A DNA stretch of 64,000 nucleotides, taken from positions 1-64,000 of the forward strand of contig CP112999.1 in the NCBI GenBank assembly GCA_026625165.1. The letters run 5' to 3'. Shown one piece after another: positions 9,345 to 17,875 of the stretch (its first letter is position 1; the number at the start of each line of letters is the position of its first letter). The stretch is from Methanoregula sp. GTDB lineage: Archaea > Halobacteriota > Methanomicrobia > Methanomicrobiales > Methanospirillaceae. A model generated the notes under the pieces. That model did no database searches, was not told where the DNA came from, and saw only the letters and a list, made by a program, of their open reading frames with translations. The translations under genes and the position numbers were made by a program.

Positions 9345-9532
9345 ACCGACGCCATTAGTGGGTGAGGCAGGTTTCAAAACGGGCCGATAAATGAGACCCG
9401 GTTGCACGAAGGCTTTTTTACCGGAACGTACGGGTTTCAAGGCACCCCGGCGCTGCAACCCTGCAATTTGTTTCGAGGTGAGAGTCCGGCTGATCCCAAG
9501 CCTTAAAGCCTGAAAAAGAGAGGGACTGGTAT

Positions 9533-9904
9533 ATGCCAATGGGAAGATCACTTGTTTTTGTCTATAATGCTGACAGCGGGATACTGCCGAGGATGAAGGA
9601 CCAGATCAGCAGGCAAGAAACAACCGGGACGGACCGGTGCAACCTCTGGACCCTTACCTTCAGCCCGATTGGCATGAAGAAAGAATGGAAGCGTGTTGTC
9701 CATGACCTTGGCATACCGGTGAGGTTTCTCTCCCGGGATGAGTTTGCACGTGAGTTCCGTTCTGTTGCTGCCACATTTCCTGCTGCATTCCTTCAGACCG
9801 GAAACGACCTGTTCCATTTCATCAGTACCGATGAGATCAACCAGTGTGCCCAGCTCGAGGACCTCATCACTATAGTCCGGCAACGCCTTGCCAAAATCCC
9901 CTAA
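9533..9904 (+). CDS. Conserved hypothetical protein (VYNADSG family)
   Basis: The 123-residue protein begins with LVFVYNADSGILPRMKDQ and contains CNLWTLTFSPIGMKKEWKR and a later FLSRDEFAREF. From memory, this pattern recurs in small bacterial and archaeal proteins that databases sometimes call GTPases. No GTP-binding motif is visible, so no function is claimed. The start could be ATG 9533 or ATG 9539; an AGAGAGGGA ribosome-binding tract lies just upstream. Confidence 0.75.
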   Translation: MPMGRSLVFVYNADSGILPRMKDQISRQETTGTDRCNLWTLTFSPIGMKKEWKRVVHDLGIPVRFLSRDEFAREFRSVAATFPAAFLQTGNDLFHFISTDEINQCAQLEDLITIVRQRLAKIP

Positions 9905-9958
9905 AAAAAAATCAGAAAATGCCTACAACAGGCGGCCGAACCGCTGCATTATTATTTC

Positions 9959-10294
9959 ATGGTGGGAAATATGCACGTATTCCCGTATACCGGGCAGAGG
10001 TGTTGTGTGGACAAATTCGAGGAAATGATGCAGAAAATGGCAAAGATGACTGATGCAGAACGCACGATGATGATGGATAAGAACAAGGTGTTGTGCATCT
10101 GCGGGAAATGTCCGACCTACAATGATTGCGCAAAGGAAAAGACGGAGATCCTGTACTGTGTGACCGGTAAAAGCGCCTGCACGCTTTCAAAGACAGGATG
10201 TATCTGTCCGGCCTGCCCGATAACCCCGATGCTGGGGCTAAAGCACGCATATTATTGTACCAACGGGTCTGAACCCGAACTGCGCGGGATGTAA
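9959..10294 (+). CDS. DUF2769 family cysteine-rich protein
   Basis: The 111-residue protein has a cysteine pattern (CICGKCPTYNDCAKEK, YCVTGKSAC, TGCICPACPI) and the ending GLKHAYYCTNGSE. This is the form of DUF2769 proteins, which are common in methanogens and may bind metal or iron-sulfur clusters. The N-terminal 20 residues are less convincing, and an internal start near 10025 is possible. Function is unknown. Confidence 0.82.
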   Translation: MVGNMHVFPYTGQRCCVDKFEEMMQKMAKMTDAERTMMMDKNKVLCICGKCPTYNDCAKEKTEILYCVTGKSACTLSKTGCICPACPITPMLGLKHAYYCTNGSEPELRGM

Positions 10295-10509
10295 TATCCA
10301 CATTATCCTTTCAGGCATCAGTCTTTAATTGTCGCCCTGGATTCTGCTTTACCGGCATCAACCAGATCGTGAACACCAGCATCACCAGTGTACTGGCAGC
10401 CCGGCTCCTGTGAGTTTCTGTAGAGCCGTTTCGCATGATCGCCCGGATTCTAAAAAAAATCCAATTTTTACAGGCTGCGGTTTTATGACCGCCAATAACA
10501 ACAATTGTA

Positions 10510-11254
10510 GTGAAAACCGTGCATATAACAAAAATACATCTTCTCAGGGACAGATTTCCGACATTGGAATATTACCCGTTCAGTCTTGGCGTATTCAATA
10601 CAACAGAAACCTTTGAATTTACAAAACCCGTGACTTTTTTTGTCGGTGAGAACGGAACCGGCAAATCCACGCTGTTACAGGCAATTGCCAGGTGCTGCAA
10701 CATCCATATCTGGAAAGATGAAGAACGGACGAGATACCATTACAATAAAATCGAGGACGGTCTCTATACCTGCTTAAAGGTCGAGTGGAACGAAGAAAAG
10801 GTGCCGGGAGCTTTCTTTGCATCGGAATTCTTCCGCCACTTCACTGAAATCCTCGACGAATGGGCGGCTGCCGATCCGGGTGTTTTGAACAGTTTTGGCA
10901 GCGAATCGCTGGTGAAGAAATCCCACGGGCAGCGCCACATGGCATATTTTAAGAACCGTTTCAGGATCAGTGGGGCTGTATCTCCTTGATGAGCCTGAGA
11001 ATGCATTCTCCCCGAAAATGCAGCTTGCATTACTGGACCTGTTGCGGGAAATGAGCTCGGCCGGGAACGTCCAGTTCATTATCGCCTCCCATTCGCCTAT
11101 CCTGCTCGCATATCCCGACGCCGATATCTTCAGTTTTGATTACAGCCCGATCCTTAATGTCAGGTATGAGGAGACCGATTATTACCAGCTCTATAAGGAT
11201 TTCCGCAATAACCGGGAGCGGTATCTGGGCGGGACGAACGCGGGCGGTACCTGA
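10510..11254 (+). pseudogene. AAA/ABC-type ATPase, split by a frameshift
   Basis: The first piece (10510-10989) begins with a GTG and carries Walker A in FFVGENGTGKSTLLQAIA. The second frame holds Walker B and the distal part: LYLLDEPENAFSP, IIASHSPILLAYPDA and DYYQLYKDFRNNRERYL. Together they make one predicted ABC-type ATPase of about 245 residues. The frame changes by one base near 10962-10972, between the FKNRFRI and GLYLLDEP codons. Either the gene is inactivated or there is a base error; the two halves otherwise look intact. Its role is unknown; similar ATPases are often annotated only as predicted ATPases. Confidence 0.85.
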
Positions 11255-11262
11255 ACGTCCCG

Positions 11263-11673
11263 CTATTTTATAACTTTCCCACACCCGTAACACGTGCGTT
11301 TGTAGGGATCGATACACTCTCCACAGGAAGGGCACATGTGCTTTAACCGTGACTGCTGCACCCATTCCTCCGGCCCGATCTCAGCAAGGAGCCTGCAATT
11401 CTCCTGAAGATCGATACAATAAGCGTCAAGATATCGTTTGTCAAGATTTCTTCGGATTGAACAGGGGAATTCTTTGCACTTACCGCAGTGGTTCAGCCTT
11501 CTCTCAAGAACGCAGGTGCGGATCCGGCACTTCCATTTGGAGGTGCGTGGCTGGCGGGGATTGTCTGACCAGCAGCCACGACACCGTCCGGTCCGAAAGC
11601 AGGATGCAAGAGAGCAGTAAACGCCACACATGCCGATGGTATCAAGATAGGGCGGTGTCATGATACTACTCAT
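11263..11673 (-). CDS. DUF3795 domain zinc-binding-like protein
   Basis: This 136-residue protein has many cysteines. An N-terminal block (MCGVYCSLASC, CRGCWSDN, CRIRTCVLERRLNHCGKCKEFPC) matches DUF3795. A C-terminal zinc ribbon (MCPSCGECIDPYKRTCYGCG) is added. A GGTGAT ribosome-binding tract precedes ATG 11673. It lies 12 bases downstream of the AlkD-like gene on the same strand and is probably co-transcribed. Function is unknown beyond metal binding. Confidence 0.8.
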   Translation of the reverse strand: MSSIMTPPYLDTIGMCGVYCSLASCFRTGRCRGCWSDNPRQPRTSKWKCRIRTCVLERRLNHCGKCKEFPCSIRRNLDKRYLDAYCIDLQENCRLLAEIGPEEWVQQSRLKHMCPSCGECIDPYKRTCYGCGKVIK

Positions 11674-11685
11674 ATATCGATTGTA

Positions 11686-12399
11686 TCACCAGTCCTTCCT
11701 CATAGCCTCTGCCTTCAGATCCTTTGGCATCAGCTCAATAGCATACCGGAGCGCTGTCCGTGGCATTGCTTTCTTATTTCTCATGATATAATCGAACACT
11801 TCCTGCTGGTGCTGCCGGCTTGCCTCCTTGAGCATCCAGCCATAACCTTTCTGCACCATGTCGTCGTTATCGGTCAGGAGCAGATCAGCAATTTCCAGGA
11901 CATCGTCAAAAAATTTCCCGTGTTTTGCCGGCACAATCAGCGATACTGCCGCCGCCCGGCGCACCCACCGGTTCTCTGACCTCGTCCAGTCTTTCAGTTC
12001 CTTCACGTACTCAGGGTATTTCTCAATAAAGTTCCCGACGGCATGGTTGCATAACCCGTCGCAGGCAGCCCAGTTGGTGATGTAGCTGTCGATGAAGTGC
12101 CGGAGCGTGCGGATGTCCGAGGGTTCGAACCTTTTTGAAATGAGTGCAGCCCACGTCGAGACGACAAACGCCTCCTCGCAGTAGCCGGATTTGTAGAGTT
12201 CCTCGCAGAGCGAGAAGATCTCTTTCTTGTCGCGGGATTTGATCTCGTTCCAGTACTTCTTTGCGATTTTTACAACTGGCCCGGTCTTTACGCCGTAATA
12301 CCTGACCTCCTCCTTAAAAAACCGCTGGAAATTCTGTTGAGTCTTTGGATCTGCGTTCCTTATGAGTTCATTTCGGATTTGGGTGATGAGCGGGTCCAT
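11686..12399 (-). CDS. DNA alkylation repair enzyme, AlkD-like
   Basis: The protein consists of HEAT-like helical repeats of the AlkC/AlkD superfamily of DNA glycosylases that excise alkylated bases. Family stretches include FFKEEVRYYGVKTGPVVKIAK near the N-terminus, WAACDGLCNHAVGNF with the catalytic-type Asp, ENRWVRRAAAVSLIVPAK, and KGYGWMLKEASRQ in the C-terminal half. Starting at ATG 12399 (MDPLITQIRNEL) gives 237 residues, normal for the family. The open frame reaches to 12426, but those nine residues are not conserved in style. The gene is upstream of the DUF3795 gene. Confidence 0.88.
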   Translation of the reverse strand: MDPLITQIRNELIRNADPKTQQNFQRFFKEEVRYYGVKTGPVVKIAKKYWNEIKSRDKKEIFSLCEELYKSGYCEEAFVVSTWAALISKRFEPSDIRTLRHFIDSYITNWAACDGLCNHAVGNFIEKYPEYVKELKDWTRSENRWVRRAAAVSLIVPAKHGKFFDDVLEIADLLLTDNDDMVQKGYGWMLKEASRQHQQEVFDYIMRNKKAMPRTALRYAIELMPKDLKAEAMRKDW

Positions 12400-12515
12400 G
12401 GGTAAAAATGGGGTGGGGACCGGCATAAAAGATACGTAAAATATCTTCCAAGGAAATCCAGACAGGAGCTGTACCAGTACTATTCAGTCGAGAAAAAAAG
12501 ATGATAAAATTGCAT

Positions 12516-13943
12516 TTATTCCTTTACAGGTTTCCTGCCCCACTCCGGTTTCTTGAATTTTAAAAAGATCATCGGCGGCACCGCGAGCAGGAACGTTCCT
12601 AGCAGCACTGCACCAATATAGACCGGGGCGTTGGGGAAGAAGGAGGGTGGCATGAGTCCAACGATAAAGGCAAAACAGACGCCAAACAGGCCAAGTCCCC
12701 CCACCAGCCAGACCCCCGCCATCCCGCCGGGGATCCTGAACGGTCGCGGCACGTCAGGTTTTGTATACCGGAGCTTGATCAATGCCGCAAAGACAAAGAA
12801 ATACACGATACAGAGCAGCTCGGTTGTCATCGCCGACAAGATCCAGTACGCCTGGTTGACCGACGGGAGGAACACATACAGGAGCGATATCCCCGAACCG
12901 ATCAGCGCCTGCATGACAAGGATCGCCACCGGCGCCCCGTACTTGTTTGTGCGGTCAAATACCGGGGGCATGTTGCCCTCCTCGGCGACCACGCCCAAGC
13001 CCAGTGCCGGGCCAATCAGCCATGCTGCAAGCGATACAACGCCGCCAATCGTGATCAGGACAGCCATCGGGGCTACATATTGTGAGAGCCCGGCGGCTTC
13101 AAAGAAGTACTGGATCGCCTGCATAACCCCGGAAGCGAGGTTCAGTTTATCAGTAGGTATTACAAAGGCGATGGCAAGCGTTGCAAAGACCGTACAGATG
13201 AAGATGATAACAGCGGAAAACGCCATTGCCACCGGGTAGTCCTTCTGCGGGTTCTTTGTTTCAAGTGCATGGAACCCTGCCATCTCCATGCCGGCAAAGA
13301 GCAGGATGATGGTTGAGAAGAACGGCAGCGTGGCAAGGCTGATTGCCGGGACCATTGCTGCCGGTGAGAACGGCGGCAGGACGATTGCGGAGCCGGAAGA
13401 AAACCACCAGATACCAAGGAATATGATCAGGATTGAGGGGATGATGCTCCCGAGGATGACGCCGATGTTGCCAAACTTTGTGGAAACATCAGGGCCGAAA
13501 TAGGCGATCAGAGTTGTCCCCCAGAACGCAATCATCATCACTGAGAACATGTATATGTGGTTGTTTGCAAGGTCCGGGGTCAGGGCAAAGGCAAGGGTGG
13601 ATGCGATAAATGACAGGACGGTAGGGAACCAGACAAGGTTGTTGGACCACTCGCAGAAGAGCGCGGTAAACCCGCCCTTGTCGCCAAATGCCTGTTTGAC
13701 CCAGGCGTAGATACCCCCGCCCTCAGGCCAGCCGGTCGCAAGTTCCGCACCTGCAAGCGAGATGGGGATAAGGAAGAGAACCGTACCTAAGATGTACCAC
13801 CCGATACTCGACCACCCGTACTCTGCCATCGACGGGAAATTCCGAATAGACAGTACTGCCGCGACGTTGATCATCGCGAGCGCAAAGACACCAAGGATCT
13901 TTCCCGACGGGGCTTTTCCTTCTGCCGCATCAGTATCGCTCAT
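12516..13943 (-). CDS. APC superfamily amino acid permease/antiporter
   Basis: About 475 residues with around 12 hydrophobic segments. The N-terminal block LGVFALAMINVAAVLSIRNF and the loop EGGGIYAWVKQAFGDKGG resemble the GadC/glutamate-GABA antiporter branch of the APC family. The ATG overlaps the stop of the decarboxylase gene upstream in an ATGA, with a GGAG tract just before. The two proteins are therefore made together. The natural inference is exchange of external amino acid for the internal amine produced by decarboxylation. The substrate pair is not determined. Confidence 0.9.
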   Translation of the reverse strand: MSDTDAAEGKAPSGKILGVFALAMINVAAVLSIRNFPSMAEYGWSSIGWYILGTVLFLIPISLAGAELATGWPEGGGIYAWVKQAFGDKGGFTALFCEWSNNLVWFPTVLSFIASTLAFALTPDLANNHIYMFSVMMIAFWGTTLIAYFGPDVSTKFGNIGVILGSIIPSILIIFLGIWWFSSGSAIVLPPFSPAAMVPAISLATLPFFSTIILLFAGMEMAGFHALETKNPQKDYPVAMAFSAVIIFICTVFATLAIAFVIPTDKLNLASGVMQAIQYFFEAAGLSQYVAPMAVLITIGGVVSLAAWLIGPALGLGVVAEEGNMPPVFDRTNKYGAPVAILVMQALIGSGISLLYVFLPSVNQAYWILSAMTTELLCIVYFFVFAALIKLRYTKPDVPRPFRIPGGMAGVWLVGGLGLFGVCFAFIVGLMPPSFFPNAPVYIGAVLLGTFLLAVPPMIFLKFKKPEWGRKPVKE

Positions 13944-16249
13944 CTCTTCCGCTCCTTTGTGCAATACATCCTGTACTCACCGTTGATCATTTCGATGCCA
14001 TGGATATCATGCGAAAAGCCGGGGAAGCGGTTATCGAAGTCCTGTAAGGCAATCAGGTACTGGAGCACCGGGCCATCCCGCCTGCCGGTCCGCTCACCCG
14101 GGGTGAGTATGGGGATACCCGGTGGGTACGGGACGATCCCGGTCGCAACGACATGGTCAGCTGCCTTTGCAACCGGTATGTGTTCGACCTCGTTGTGCAC
14201 GAGGTCCCTGAATGCTTCGACATAGGTGACAGCCGGCTCCGGCAGGAGCGAGAACGCTTCCTGGAGGAGTTCGCACATCCTGTGTTCTTTTTTGAATGCA
14301 TGCATCTCATCTGCAAGGTCTTTGAGCGTCATGCCACCGTACCGGTCCGGGTATCCCTTGATGAGATCCGGGAAAACCTCCTCAAGCGGGGCTTTTTCAT
14401 CATATAATCGTTTGAACTCGAAGAGCTCGGTGATAAGCGTCCCCCATTTGCCCTTCGTAATACCCATCGAGAAGAGAAACAGGATGGAATAATCGCCGGA
14501 TTTTTCATTGATGATCCCCCGCGTGTCAAGGAATTTTACGACAATAGCCGCCGGGATGCCCCATGTGGCAAGGGTCCCGCCATCGTTGACTCCGGGCATG
14601 AGCACGGTCACCTTGATAGGGTCGAGCATGCAGTAATTGTCCGGGAGGTCTGGAAAACCGTGCCATGTCTCACCGGGGTGAAGGACCCAGCACGAGGGGT
14701 TATCGCGGAGCGTGTCGAGGTGGGCATCGGCAAAGGACACGGGTTTCCCGGTTTTGGGATCGGTAACAGTGTCCGGCTGCCACATCGGGAACCACCAGTC
14801 CTTTTTTGTCTTCTTTGTCCCGACCTCCTGCATGATGCGTGCCATCGTCCGCCGGAACCGGATCGCTTCTTCGATGCTTTCGGTAGTAAGCACCTTTCCT
14901 GATGCGCCGTCCATCATCTTTGAGGAGACATCCAGCGATGCGATGATGGTATAGAGCGGGGAGGTGGAGGTGTGCATCATGAACCCCTCGTTGAACCGCC
15001 CGTGTTCCATGGGAACTCTGCCGTTCCTGATATGGATCATGGATGCCTGCGAGAGTGCTGCAAGAAGTTTATGGGTGGACTGGGTCGCAAAGACTGTCGG
15101 TCCCCTGCTGCTCTTGGCCCCGTCCCGCATCGCAAACCGGTCGCGGTAGAGTGGGTTGAACCGTGCGTAGCCGTACCACGCCTCGTCAAAGTGGATGGTG
15201 TCCACGCTCTTTCCCAGCAGTTCCTCAACGTGTGAGGCATTGTAGCAGAGCCCGTCGTAGGTGGAGTTTGTTATGATAGCATGGACTGGCTTTTTGCCGG
15301 ATGCCGTCTTTGATAACGGGCATGCGGCAATCTTTGCCTTGAGCGCCCCGGGAGCCATTTCGTCCGGGGGGATCGGCCCGATGATGCCGTACCTGTTCCT
15401 CGTCGGGATCATGTAAACTGCGACCGAGTGGGTCATCGTGAGTGCATGTTCGGCGGATTTGTGGCAGTTCCGGTCTACAAGGACGACATCGTCCTTTGTT
15501 ACCCGCCCGAAGAATACGATCTTGTTTGCCGTGGAGGTCCCGTTTGTGACAAAATAGGTCATGTCAGCGCCAAACACCTTGGCTGCGTACTTCTCCGCTT
15601 CGCCGACCGGCCCCGAATGGTCAAGGAGCGAGCCGAGCTCCCCGACAGAGATGGAGAGGTCCGACCTGAAGAGCTGTTCGCCAAAGAACTTGAAAAACGC
15701 CCGTCCCGCCGGTGATTTCCTGAATGCCGTCCCGCCGGCATGGCCCGGGGTGTGCCACGAATACTCGAAGTCACGGGAGAACCGTACAAGTTCGCCAAAG
15801 AACGGGGGGAGGATCCGGTCCCGGTACCGCTTTGCGGCAGCAGTGATCCTGCCGGCGATGAACTCCGGCGTATCCTCCATCACCCAGATGTACTCGCTGA
15901 TCTCTCTCACGAGATGGACGGGCGGGAGGTGTGCGGACTCCTTTGGCGGCTCGGCCATGAGAAATACCGGGATCGTTTCGTTGATCTTCCGGAGGTCATG
16001 GATGAGGTCGGCTGTTTCCTTGTGTTTCTTCTTTGTATCCCCGCCCAGGTTCCAGTTGATGAGTATACAATCGAGCTCCGGCAGCGCGGCATACGCCGCC
16101 CTTGCATCTGCGGGCGATGCGACTTCCCCGACCCGGATGCCAAATCCCTTCACGCCGTCAATGATGCGCTGGATGGCACGCCCCTGCGGGGTATCGGTCT
16201 TGTGGACATCATCGATGACCGCGATCGTCAGCTGTTCTTCAGGGTTCAT
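13940..16249 (-). CDS. Orn/Lys/Arg decarboxylase (fold-type I, with receiver-like N-domain)
   Basis: This PLP enzyme removes CO2 from a basic amino acid to give an amine. The N-terminal wing domain (about 1-130, TIAVIDDVHKTDTPQGRAIQ) precedes the catalytic core. VLVDRNCHKSAEHAL, TNSTYDGLCYNA and HFDEAWYGYARF lead to the PLP lysine in FATQSTHKLLAAL. With ATG 16249 and the GGAGGATTTTTT tract before it, the protein has 769 residues, close to the bacterial inducible arginine and lysine decarboxylases. Methanogens usually make agmatine with a small pyruvoyl enzyme, so this type is notable. The antiporter gene is coupled downstream. Confidence 0.92.
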   Translation of the reverse strand: MNPEEQLTIAVIDDVHKTDTPQGRAIQRIIDGVKGFGIRVGEVASPADARAAYAALPELDCILINWNLGGDTKKKHKETADLIHDLRKINETIPVFLMAEPPKESAHLPPVHLVREISEYIWVMEDTPEFIAGRITAAAKRYRDRILPPFFGELVRFSRDFEYSWHTPGHAGGTAFRKSPAGRAFFKFFGEQLFRSDLSISVGELGSLLDHSGPVGEAEKYAAKVFGADMTYFVTNGTSTANKIVFFGRVTKDDVVLVDRNCHKSAEHALTMTHSVAVYMIPTRNRYGIIGPIPPDEMAPGALKAKIAACPLSKTASGKKPVHAIITNSTYDGLCYNASHVEELLGKSVDTIHFDEAWYGYARFNPLYRDRFAMRDGAKSSRGPTVFATQSTHKLLAALSQASMIHIRNGRVPMEHGRFNEGFMMHTSTSPLYTIIASLDVSSKMMDGASGKVLTTESIEEAIRFRRTMARIMQEVGTKKTKKDWWFPMWQPDTVTDPKTGKPVSFADAHLDTLRDNPSCWVLHPGETWHGFPDLPDNYCMLDPIKVTVLMPGVNDGGTLATWGIPAAIVVKFLDTRGIINEKSGDYSILFLFSMGITKGKWGTLITELFEFKRLYDEKAPLEEVFPDLIKGYPDRYGGMTLKDLADEMHAFKKEHRMCELLQEAFSLLPEPAVTYVEAFRDLVHNEVEHIPVAKAADHVVATGIVPYPPGIPILTPGERTGRRDGPVLQYLIALQDFDNRFPGFSHDIHGIEMINGEYRMYCTKERKR

Positions 16250-16432
16250 AAAAAATCCTCCTTGCAGGCCTGCCGGATCCCCCGGCCGATTATGCCGGAA
16301 CTGCAGGAACCATATGTGCAAAAAACCGAATCGTTCATTCTTATCCCGTCTCCTCCTGATGTCTCTTCTCGACGATCCGACGGGTTTCTTTGCCTGATCC
16401 GGTGGTTTGCCTGAGCTTGTGCCGGATACCTG

Positions 16433-16669
16433 TTACGTAAGAAATGTAGGAACTGCGAGAAATGCCTGAAGCGATTTTGTGGGCAATGACTGGTTGTTGA
16501 AGAAATACATTCGGATTATCCGCCGGCTATCCCCGATTAGTAGAACATCAATAGAATCGGTATTTAACCTTTCGTGGTTCAAAGAGAAGGGCTCCCCCTC
16601 TGCACAACCGGTGACCGGTATAAACCCTGCACAGAACAGGAGTACCGGAAAAAGAGTTTTATTTATCAT
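16433..16669 (-). CDS. Possible small lipoprotein
   Basis: The open frame begins MINKTLFPVLLFCAGFIPVT and continues GCAEGE. That is a short basic start, a hydrophobic stretch and a cysteine in a lipobox-like setting, as in archaeal lipoproteins. The mature part would be only about 57 residues with no recognised domain. It may be a genuine small surface protein or the truncated start of a larger one. It follows the PD40-like lipoprotein gene on the same strand. Confidence 0.4.
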   Translation of the reverse strand: MINKTLFPVLLFCAGFIPVTGCAEGEPFSLNHERLNTDSIDVLLIGDSRRIIRMYFFNNQSLPTKSLQAFLAVPTFLT

Positions 16670-16727
16670 TATAACGGTATGACCGGCTGCAATTGAATGT
16701 TTCAGAACCCCAAAAATAATAATAATA

Positions 16728-17681
16728 TTATGTCGTATTCCTTGCTGCAAAATAAATATCTGCCTCGACCATCTTGTCGTCTTTAAAGAAGTGGTGCACG
16801 AAGTACACGTTTCCCTGCCTGTCAATCGATGCCTCTCCAGCAAGTGGGGAAAACATTTTTTCAGGAGCTGTCCATTCTCCGTTTGCCTTTTTTGAGCGCC
16901 AAACGCTGTAATCCTTGCTGATCCAGAGCTCGCTCCCGTCCGGGCTGAGTGCCGGCCACCCCTCGTCTCCCAAAGTGTTGACCGCTGCCACATTCTGGGG
17001 CTGTTGACAGTTCCCGTTCGCCTTTTTTAAAACCCAGATGTCCAGACCACCTTTGCCCCCCGCCCGGTCCGAGTGGTAGTACAGCTCATTGTTGAAGATG
17101 TGGAGTTCGCCTACTTTATATTCCGGGTTGAAATCAGCGTTCTTCCAGTTGGTCCACGACCCGCCCACCAGATCTGCGGTGAACCAGTGTATTCCTGAAT
17201 AACCCTCCCTTACCGAGCAGAACCACATGGTGTTGCCTAAGACAAATTCGCACCCGTCACCGGAGACCTTGCCGCTGTCCTGCAGGACCACCCTCTCCGG
17301 TTTCTGCCAGACGCCTTTTACCTTTTTTGACACCCAGATACCGGTAACCCCGTCGACGATCTGCTTCTCGACCGGCACCCGGACATCGGGTGTGAAGAAG
17401 ACATAGAGCGTGTTGCCGTCAGGCAGGACAAACGGGGAATCCTCTGCCCCGGCCGTGTTGATATCCCCCGTCACCGGCTCGGGATCCTTGTAATCCGTCG
17501 AAAGGGATTCTGGCGGATTGGGGTCTGTCTGCGGTGTCACCTTCACTGCATCGGCTGGGATTTTACTCTCGCGGTCTGCAGGAGGGCTGCTTATGGCATC
17601 CGGTTGCTCTGCACAACCTGCGGAAAAAATGACGACAATACAAAGCAGGAAAACGAGGAGATTTAAGTTTGTGCTCATCAT
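16728..17681 (-). CDS. Secreted lipoprotein with TolB/PD40-like propeller repeats
   Basis: The N-terminus is a lipoprotein signal (LVFLLCIVVIFSAGCAEQ) with the predicted lipidated Cys at about 23. A Pro/Ser/Asp-rich linker follows. The body contains repeats of the WD40-like PD40 kind: SPFVLPDGNTLYVFFTPD, FNNELYYHSDRAGGKGGLDI, and WPALSPDGSELWISKD followed by SVWRSKKANGEW. These suggest a beta-propeller on the outer face of the cell membrane. Ligand and role are unknown. It is divergent from another lipoprotein gene. Confidence 0.82.
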   Translation of the reverse strand: MMSTNLNLLVFLLCIVVIFSAGCAEQPDAISSPPADRESKIPADAVKVTPQTDPNPPESLSTDYKDPEPVTGDINTAGAEDSPFVLPDGNTLYVFFTPDVRVPVEKQIVDGVTGIWVSKKVKGVWQKPERVVLQDSGKVSGDGCEFVLGNTMWFCSVREGYSGIHWFTADLVGGSWTNWKNADFNPEYKVGELHIFNNELYYHSDRAGGKGGLDIWVLKKANGNCQQPQNVAAVNTLGDEGWPALSPDGSELWISKDYSVWRSKKANGEWTAPEKMFSPLAGEASIDRQGNVYFVHHFFKDDKMVEADIYFAARNTT

Positions 17682-17875
17682 GTAAACGATGCATTACCGT
17701 GAAATTTAAATGTTTCAGGACCTGTCCGGGATTCCTTGACATACTATGAACCTGACAGCCCCCCTCACTGTATGAATGCGGTGCCGGACCAGGTTGCGGC
17801 AATCCTGCCCAGGAGAAGAATAGCTGAGGAGGAGAAATCGACAACTTGAAATTACAATATACAAACTTCAATTAT

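Noticed and set aside
8595-9551. 318-codon frame on the minus strand
   Set aside because: It lies opposite the methyltransferase gene 8667-9344, whose motifs are unmistakable; the frame is a by-product of its codon use.
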